From Clostridia bacterium (lineage in GTDB: Bacteria > Bacillota_A > Clostridia > Christensenellales > Aristaeellaceae): a DNA stretch of 18,149 nucleotides. Below the pieces are notes generated by a model. That model was given only the letters and a program-made list of their open reading frames with translations. It was not told the DNA's origin and searched no databases. The translations under genes and the position numbers were made by a program. Position 1 is the first letter of the stretch. Every line of letters starts with the position of its first letter. Location of the stretch: NCBI GenBank assembly GCA_017938645.1, contig JAGBBE010000003.1, forward strand, positions 1-18,149. Reading direction: 5' to 3'. Of this stretch, positions 13,506 to 18,149 are shown in pieces.

Positions 13506-13605
13506 TGCACAAAAACTGCACAAAACGTTTTGTTGAAAAGCCTTCAAATGCTTATGTCATAAGCGTTTGCGGGCTTTTCATATGTGCACAAATCCTGCAC
13601 AAAAC
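13506..13605. repeat. TGCACAAA direct repeats flanking a long hairpin
   Basis: TGCACAAA(A) occurs in two tandem pairs with an 11-bp period: 13506 and 13517, then 13585 and 13596. Between the pairs are a perfect 12-bp palindrome (CAAAACGTTTTG, 13521-13532) and a long hairpin (13534-13580; outer stem TGAAAAGCC/GGCTTTTCA, inner stem around ATGCTTATG). The layout recalls arm-type integrase sites or a replication/transfer control region. No gene is credible in 13450-13875. Confidence 0.6.
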
Positions 13606-13768
13606 CGTCTGAAAACAGGCTTTGAAGATAATCGCCTGTTTCGATGATTTTGCTGTTTTGCTTGTACGCACAACGATTCATCGTAGTCTGAACATTTGCA
13701 TGGATGCCACAAAAAGTATGTTCAATCTGCATGCTCAAAAGCAAGCGCTTCGAAGCTTTGATTGCTGC

Positions 13769-13800
13769 AAAAAAATGGCGAAGGAAAAACCCATTCGCCA
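13769..13800 (-). terminator. Terminator of the TRAP-kdu operon
   Basis: On the minus strand TGGCGAA / TTCGCCA form a 7-bp stem with an 11-nt loop, followed directly by seven T. It lies about 80 bp after the SDR stop. Confidence 0.85.
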
Positions 13801-13880
13801 CGTTACCTTTTATTAAGTTAAGCCATACTTCGTATGCTCAGAAAAATGATCACAATCTGCATTTGGCACAGGCGTCACTT

Positions 13881-14678
13881 TTACGGCTGCTTGCCGATGT
13901 AGGCCAGGATGCCGCCGTCCACGTAGAGAACGTGGCCGTTGACGAAGTTGGAAGCGTCGGAGGCCAGGAACACGGCAGGACCCTGCAGATCCTCGGGGGT
14001 GCCCCAGCGGGCGGCAGGAGTCTTGGCGATGATGAACTGGTCGAAGGGATGACGGCTGCCGTCAGCCTGACGCTCACGCAGGGGAGCGGTCTGGGGAGTG
14101 GCGATGTAGCCGGGGCCGATGCCGTTGCACTGGATGTTGGCTTCGCCGTACTCGGAGCAGATGTTGCGGGTGAGCATCTTCAGGCCGCCCTTGGCAGCAG
14201 CGTAGGCGGACACGGTCTCGCGGCCCAGCTCAGACATCATGGAGCAGATGTTGATGATCTTGCCGTGGCCCTTTTCGATCATGGCGGGGATGACGGACTT
14301 GGCGCAGATGAAGGGGGCGTTCAGGTCAACGTCGATGACCTTGCGGAACTCAGCAGCGCTCATTTCGCACATGGGGATGCGGCGGATGATGCCGGCGTTG
14401 TTGACCAGAATGTCGATGACGCCCACTTCTTCCTTCACCTTGGCAACCAGAGCGGCGACGCCGTCCTCATCGGTCACGTCGCACACGTAGCCGTAAGCCT
14501 GGATGCCCTTTTCAGCGTAAGCGGCCAGACCCTTGTCGACCAGCTCCTGGTTGATATCGTTGAAAACGATGGTAGCGCCGGCCGCGGCAAAAGCCTCAGC
14601 GATGGCGAAACCGATGCCGTAGGTACCGCCGGTGACCCACGCGATCTTGTTGTCCAGACGGAAAGCGTTCATGTTCAT
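13881..14678 (-). CDS. SDR oxidoreductase, KduD / gluconate 5-dehydrogenase type
   Basis: 265-aa classical short-chain dehydrogenase. The cofactor loop TGGTYGIG is at 16-23, NNAG at 93-96, and the catalytic set is S146, Y159 and K163 (YAAAK). The segment SRHPFDQFIIAKTPAARWG and the end VDGGILAYIGKQP are typical of the enzymes annotated as gluconate 5-dehydrogenase that accompany kduI in gut anaerobes. In this context it most likely reduces the product of KduI (3-deoxy-D-glycero-2,5-hexodiulosonate) to 2-keto-3-deoxygluconate with NAD(P)H, in the cytoplasm. The ATG at 14678 is preferred to that at 14687 because AAGGAGG is only 1-2 nt from the latter. It follows kduI by 15 nt and is the last gene of the operon. 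Confidence 0.88.
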   Translation of the reverse strand: MNMNAFRLDNKIAWVTGGTYGIGFAIAEAFAAAGATIVFNDINQELVDKGLAAYAEKGIQAYGYVCDVTDEDGVAALVAKVKEEVGVIDILVNNAGIIRRIPMCEMSAAEFRKVIDVDLNAPFICAKSVIPAMIEKGHGKIINICSMMSELGRETVSAYAAAKGGLKMLTRNICSEYGEANIQCNGIGPGYIATPQTAPLRERQADGSRHPFDQFIIAKTPAARWGTPEDLQGPAVFLASDASNFVNGHVLYVDGGILAYIGKQP

Positions 14679-14693
14679 AGCGCTCATTCCTCC

Positions 14694-15536
14694 TTATTTC
14701 AGTTCGGTGGTCGGAATGACGTCCATATCGTCAAAGGCCTGGTTCTCGCCGCCCATGGCCCAAATGAAGGTGTAGTTGCTGGTGCCGGCGCCGGAGTGGA
14801 TGGACCAGCTGGGGCTGATAACGGCCTGCTCGTTGGTCATCACAATGTGGCGGGTCTCCTGGCCTTCGCCCATCATGTGGAAGACCACGTTGTTTTCGGG
14901 CACTTCAAAATAGAAGTACACCTCCATGCGGCGCTCGTGGGTGTGAGCGGGCATGGTGTTCCACACGCTGCCGGGCTCAAGCACGGTCATACCCATGGAC
15001 AGCTGGCAGGTCTTGAGCACATCGGGGTGGATGAACTGGTTGATGGTGCGCTTATTGCTGGTCTCCAGAGCGCCCAGAGGCTTCTTGGCCGCATCGGCGA
15101 TCTTGATCAGTCGGGTCTCATAGCTGCAGTGCGCAGGCGCGGAGACGATGTAGAACTTGGCGGGATTGGAAGAGTCCTTGCTTTCAAAGGTTACTTCCTT
15201 GGCGCCCATGGTGATGTAGAGGCAATCCTTGTAGCCCAGCTCGTACACCGTGCCGTCCACCGTCACAGCGCCTTCGCCGCCCACGTTGAACATGCCCAGC
15301 TCGCGGCGCTCCAGGAAATAGTGGGTGCCGAAATTGGCCCAGATGTCGATGCCCTTGTCCAGCGGCACCTTTTCGGAAACGGGCATCACGCCCACGGTCA
15401 CCATGCGGTCCACATGGGAGTAAACGGGCACGACTTCATCGGCCACAAACAGCTTTTCGATCAAAAATTCCTTGCGGGTCTCCTCGGTGGTGTAGCGCTT
15501 GAAGTCGCGCTGGTTGCAGGAATAGCGGATATCCAT
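14694..15536 (-). CDS. kduI: 5-keto-4-deoxyuronate isomerase (4-deoxy-L-threo-5-hexosulose-uronate ketol-isomerase)
   Basis: 280-aa cupin-type isomerase of normal KduI length. The zinc ligands correspond to those of E. coli KduI: H198 and H200 in PAHTHERR, E205 in EVYFYFE, and H247 in WSIHSGAG. Other family segments are visible, including FLERRELGMFNVGG and LGALETSNKRTINQFIHPD. It converts 5-keto-4-deoxyuronate, which comes from unsaturated uronates released by pectin or glycosaminoglycan lyases, to 3-deoxy-D-glycero-2,5-hexodiulosonate. The ATG at 15536 has AAAAAGGAG upstream. A hairpin separates it from the TRAP permease gene, and the SDR gene follows within 15 nt. Confidence 0.96.
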   Translation of the reverse strand: MDIRYSCNQRDFKRYTTEETRKEFLIEKLFVADEVVPVYSHVDRMVTVGVMPVSEKVPLDKGIDIWANFGTHYFLERRELGMFNVGGEGAVTVDGTVYELGYKDCLYITMGAKEVTFESKDSSNPAKFYIVSAPAHCSYETRLIKIADAAKKPLGALETSNKRTINQFIHPDVLKTCQLSMGMTVLEPGSVWNTMPAHTHERRMEVYFYFEVPENNVVFHMMGEGQETRHIVMTNEQAVISPSWSIHSGAGTSNYTFIWAMGGENQAFDDMDVIPTTELK

Positions 15537-15561
15537 AACATTTTCTCCTTTTTGAAAAGAT

Positions 15562-15585
15562 CTCCCCTGCTGCTTGGCAGGGGAG
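15562..15585 (-). terminator. Hairpin between dctM and kduI (attenuator or processing site)
   Basis: A perfect 9-bp stem (CTCCCCTGC / GCAGGGGAG) with a 6-nt loop is followed on the minus strand by ATCTTTTC. The short T-run suggests partial termination, so kduI and the SDR gene may be transcribed less than the transporter genes. Confidence 0.6.
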
Positions 15586-15595
15586 CTTTGCACTT

Positions 15596-16879
15596 TTAAT
15601 AGCCCAGCAGCATGGGCAGCCAGGTGGTCAGAGCCGGCCACAGGCTGATGGCGACGAGCACGATCACATTGCAGGTGACGTACGGCAGAGCGCCCTTGAA
15701 AATATCGATGATGGGCATGCGGTTGATCTTGTTGCAGGCGTTGAGGCACATGCCTACCGGCGGCGTGACCAGGCCGATGGCGAGGCCCGTAATCATCATA
15801 GCACCAAACTGCAGCGCCGTAAAGCCATAATTCTGCATAACCGGCAGCATGATGGGGGTCAGCATCAGGATGGCGGGGCTTACATCGATGAAGGTGCCGA
15901 TGATGAGGATCAGCACGTCGAACATCAGGGCGATGCCCCAAGCGGGCATATTCATGCTCATGAAGAAATTGGCCACCATGTCCGGCACCTTCTGGATGGT
16001 GAGCACCCAGGTGAAGATGGAGGTAAAGCCGATGATGATCATAATGGAGGAAGAGGAGATCAGCGTCTTCTTCAGCGCCGTCCAGATATCCTTCCAGGTC
16101 AGCTCATGGTAGATCAGGAAGCCGACCAGAATGCTGTAAAGCACGGCCACACCGGCGCTTTCAGACGCGGTGCAGATACCGAATGACACGCACACGATGA
16201 TGAACAGGGGCATCAGCAGCGCAGGAATGCCGGAAAGGATGGCCTTCCAGAAGCGGGAAGCGCTGAAGGGCACCTTTTCAGGATGCCAGCCCTTGCGATG
16301 GCTGATCACATACACCAGCACCAGCTGGGTCAGACCGATCAGGATGCCCGGCACAGCGCCAGCCATGAACAGAGCGCCGATAGAAGCGCCGGAGATCATG
16401 GCGTAAACGACCATGGGGGTGGACGGGGGAATGATCATGCCCATGGTGGAGGAGGCAACGGTGATGCCGGCAGAGGTGGCAGGCGGATAGCCTTCCTTTT
16501 CCATGGCAGGGATCAGGATGGAGCCGAGAGCGGAAGTGTCGGCAACGGAGGAGCCGGAGATGCCGCCAAAGATCATGGAGGCGACGATGTTCACTTCGCC
16601 AAGGCCGCCGCGCACGGGGCTGAGCAGCTCACGACAGAAGTTGATGATGCGCTTGGTGATACCACCGGTGTTCATAAGTTCGCCGGCCAGCATGAACAGC
16701 GGCATCGCGATCATCAGCTCGCTGTATACGCCGTTCCAGATGCGCTGGGGCATCATGCTGAGGAACATGGGACGAGCCATGGACAGATAGGTGATGCAGG
16801 AAGCACCGATGGCAAAGGCCAGCGGCACGCCGATAGCGGCAAAAACAATCAGACCTGCAAGCAGGAATACAATGGCCAT
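15596..16879 (-). CDS. TRAP transporter large permease (DctM type)
   Basis: 427-aa very hydrophobic protein with about 12 membrane segments, starting LLAGLIVFAAIGVPLAFAIG. Family landmarks are GGISGSSVADTSALG, IIPPSTPMVVYA and, near the C-terminus, GLAIGLVTPPVGMCLN. It is the ion-coupled permease subunit that works with DctQ and a periplasmic-type binding protein. With kduI next to it, the substrate is probably an unsaturated or keto-deoxy uronate or a related sugar acid. The ATG at 16879 has GGAAAGGAG upstream; it starts 16 nt after the dctQ stop. Confidence 0.94.
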   Translation of the reverse strand: MAIVFLLAGLIVFAAIGVPLAFAIGASCITYLSMARPMFLSMMPQRIWNGVYSELMIAMPLFMLAGELMNTGGITKRIINFCRELLSPVRGGLGEVNIVASMIFGGISGSSVADTSALGSILIPAMEKEGYPPATSAGITVASSTMGMIIPPSTPMVVYAMISGASIGALFMAGAVPGILIGLTQLVLVYVISHRKGWHPEKVPFSASRFWKAILSGIPALLMPLFIIVCVSFGICTASESAGVAVLYSILVGFLIYHELTWKDIWTALKKTLISSSSIMIIIGFTSIFTWVLTIQKVPDMVANFFMSMNMPAWGIALMFDVLILIIGTFIDVSPAILMLTPIMLPVMQNYGFTALQFGAMMITGLAIGLVTPPVGMCLNACNKINRMPIIDIFKGALPYVTCNVIVLVAISLWPALTTWLPMLLGY

Positions 16880-16895
16880 AGTTTACTCCTTTCCG

Positions 16896-17408
16896 TCACT
16901 CGCTGACAGGCTTGTCCTGAGGCTCAAAGGCAGAAATCGGAGCCGTGACAGCCATAACCAGCTTGATGATGATGCATACGGCGCAGATCACGCCGCATAC
17001 GGGCATCACGCCGTACATGTACTTCATCGGGATTTCCATGCCCATGCTCAGCTGCTTGCCCATCTTGACGGTGTAATCCCAGCCATACTTGATGAACAGG
17101 ATATCCACCACGAGCATCACCAGATAGTTGAACACGGAAACCCAGCGCTTGACGGAGGGCTTGATCTTGTCGTAGAGAATATTGATGGAAACATGCTCAC
17201 CCCGGAGTACGTTGAGGCCCATGGCCCAGAACGTGGTGAAGGTGAAGAGCATGACGTTGAACTCAGAAACAGATTTCCAGCTGAGCGAGAAGCAGTAGCG
17301 CATGATCACCGTGAAGATGACCAGAAAAGCCAGAAGGCCCATGGCTACAGCGCCAACGCCCATGTAGAGCTTTTCCAGCGTTGCGCCGAGCTTTTTGAGG
17401 TTTTTCAT
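16896..17408 (-). CDS. TRAP transporter small permease (DctQ type)
   Basis: 170-aa protein with four membrane segments (about 17-38, 52-70, 92-110 and 133-152). It has the motif region FSLSWKSVSEFNVMLFTFTTFWAMGLNVLRGEHVSIN, typical of DctQ subunits. It joins the large permease in the membrane. The ATG at 17408 follows an AGGGGG-type site. It sits between the binding-protein gene, from which it is parted by a terminator, and the large permease gene. Confidence 0.93.
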   Translation of the reverse strand: MKNLKKLGATLEKLYMGVGAVAMGLLAFLVIFTVIMRYCFSLSWKSVSEFNVMLFTFTTFWAMGLNVLRGEHVSINILYDKIKPSVKRWVSVFNYLVMLVVDILFIKYGWDYTVKMGKQLSMGMEIPMKYMYGVMPVCGVICAVCIIIKLVMAVTAPISAFEPQDKPVSE

Positions 17409-17439
17409 CTAAAGACCCCCTAAACAGATCCAGAAATTC

Positions 17440-17475
17440 AAAAAGGAGGGTCGGGGTCTTCACCCCGACCCTCCT
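17440..17475 (-). terminator. Intrinsic terminator between dctP and dctQ
   Basis: A perfect 14-bp GC-rich stem (AGGAGGGTCGGGGT / ACCCCGACCCTCCT) with a 4-nt loop is followed on the minus strand by TTTTT. It lies 20 nt after the dctP stop and should make the binding protein more abundant than the membrane subunits, by partial read-through. Confidence 0.92.
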
Positions 17476-17495
17476 CCAATGGGAATGCTTCGGAA

Positions 17496-18149
17496 TTATT
17501 CGCCGCGCACAGCAGCCACGATGGCCAGCATCTCAGCCAGTTCAGCCTCGGTGCAGATGCCTTCGGTGACGACCTGAGAGTACACGGGCTGGCAGGCTTC
17601 CTGGAAAGCAGCCAGTTCTTCAGCGGTGGGAACGTACACTTCGCAGCCGGCGTCCACGACGACCTGCTTGGCAGCGTCGGAGTTCTGGTCGATCAGCTCA
17701 TCGTTGTACACGCCCATATCGGTAGCGCACTCGGTGAGGATGGTCTGGAACTCAGCAGGCAGAGAAGCCCACCACTCGGCGTTGACGTAGAAGGGATCGG
17801 GATGGAACTGGTAGTTCACTTCGGTGAAGTACTTCTGCACTTCATAGAACTTCATGCCTTCAACGTTGACCCAGGGGTTCTCCTGGCCGTCAGCGATGCT
17901 GGTCTTGAGGCCCATGTACAGATCGGCGTAAGGAACAGACACGGTGTTGGCGCCCATGGCCTGGAAGGTCAGGTCGATGGTCTTCATGCCGTTGGTGCGC
18001 ATCTTCAGGCCCTTGAGATCTTCGGGCTTGGTCAGAGGACGGGTGTTGTTGGAGAACTGACGGAAGCCGCCAGCGTCGCACAGATTGATGATAACGGTGC
18101 CAGTGGTCTCAGCGGCCTCGGCAGAGACCTTCTTGGCCAGATCGCTCTG
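17496..18149 (-). CDS. TRAP transporter solute-binding protein (DctP type), N-terminus outside the window
   Basis: 217 residues of the C-terminal part are visible and the frame is open to the right edge. DLKGLKMRTNGMKTIDLTF, then VPYADLYMGLKTSIADGQENPW, are the family hallmarks; the Arg of KMRTN is the residue that usually binds the substrate carboxylate. That fits a sugar acid as ligand. The signal peptide is outside the window. The C-terminus is Ala/Glu-rich and ends VAAVRGE. It is the first visible gene of the operon with dctQ, dctM, kduI and the SDR gene. Confidence 0.94.
   Translation of the reverse strand, partial: QSDLAKKVSAEAAETTGTVIINLCDAGGFRQFSNNTRPLTKPEDLKGLKMRTNGMKTIDLTFQAMGANTVSVPYADLYMGLKTSIADGQENPWVNVEGMKFYEVQKYFTEVNYQFHPDPFYVNAEWWASLPAEFQTILTECATDMGVYNDELIDQNSDAAKQVVVDAGCEVYVPTAEELAAFQEACQPVYSQVVTEGICTEAELAEMLAIVAAVRGE

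Noticed and set aside
13113..13562. 149-aa frame fusing an integrase N-terminus to further sequence
   Set aside because: The second half is translation of the tRNA-Met remnant and its terminator, and the catalytic domain is absent; treated as a pseudogene.
13506..13605. CRISPR-like array
   Set aside because: The repeats are only 8-10 bp, occur as two pairs with no regular spacer, and no cas gene is present.
13704..15599. 631-aa plus-strand open frame, rich in Gly, His, Val and Asp
   Set aside because: Antisense to kduI and the SDR gene, both of which have intact active sites; the composition is typical of a shadow frame.

Overview
The window looks like chromosomal DNA of an anaerobic, probably gut-associated, endospore-forming Clostridia-type Firmicute. 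The reasons are a full-length Spo0A, A/G-rich Shine-Dalgarno sites before nearly every gene, sigma-A type promoters, many hairpin-plus-U terminators, and a sugar-acid and plant-polysaccharide catabolic gene set. GC content varies visibly along the window: high in the glycosidase, decarboxylase and TRAP/kdu genes, lower in the exonuclease-BRCT gene and in parts of the central island.

Left part (1-5650): the extreme left edge holds the 3' end of an IS30-family transposase. Next come minus-strand genes: a family-9 glycoside hydrolase without a signal peptide, a DnaQ-like exonuclease with a C-terminal BRCT domain, and a two-gene operon of a uroporphyrinogen-decarboxylase-like protein and a DUF6054 protein, with a good promoter at 5485-5513.

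Central part (5652-13449): a complete spo0A is followed directly by a tyrosine recombinase gene. About 6.5 kb downstream the last 59 codons of spo0A recur (12758-12938), again followed by a hairpin and then by the 5' end of a second, truncated integrase gene. The two spo0A ends differ almost only at synonymous sites. The simplest reading is a small integrative element inserted in the 3' end of spo0A, which carries a replacement 3' end, next to the remnant of an older related element. Its cargo is an XRE/ImmA-type regulator-protease pair, a 57-aa basic protein, a minus-strand operon (163-aa protein of unknown function, 30-aa ORF, WYL regulator), and a plus-strand pair (HipA-like kinase and a small Cys-rich protein). 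Beyond the second integrase remnant lies the 3' half of a tRNA-Met with its terminator, the mark of yet another integration. Both gene fragments, spo0A and tRNA, start exactly at a GC-rich hairpin with a GCA loop.

Right part (13450-18149): about 430 bp of non-coding DNA rich in repeats and hairpins, then a minus-strand operon reading dctP (partial at the right edge), dctQ, dctM, kduI, and an SDR of the KduD/gluconate 5-dehydrogenase type. Together these would import an acidic sugar by a TRAP transporter and convert 5-keto-4-deoxyuronate to 2-keto-3-deoxygluconate. An intrinsic terminator between dctP and dctQ, a hairpin between dctM and kduI, and a strong terminator after the SDR gene mark its transcript structure.
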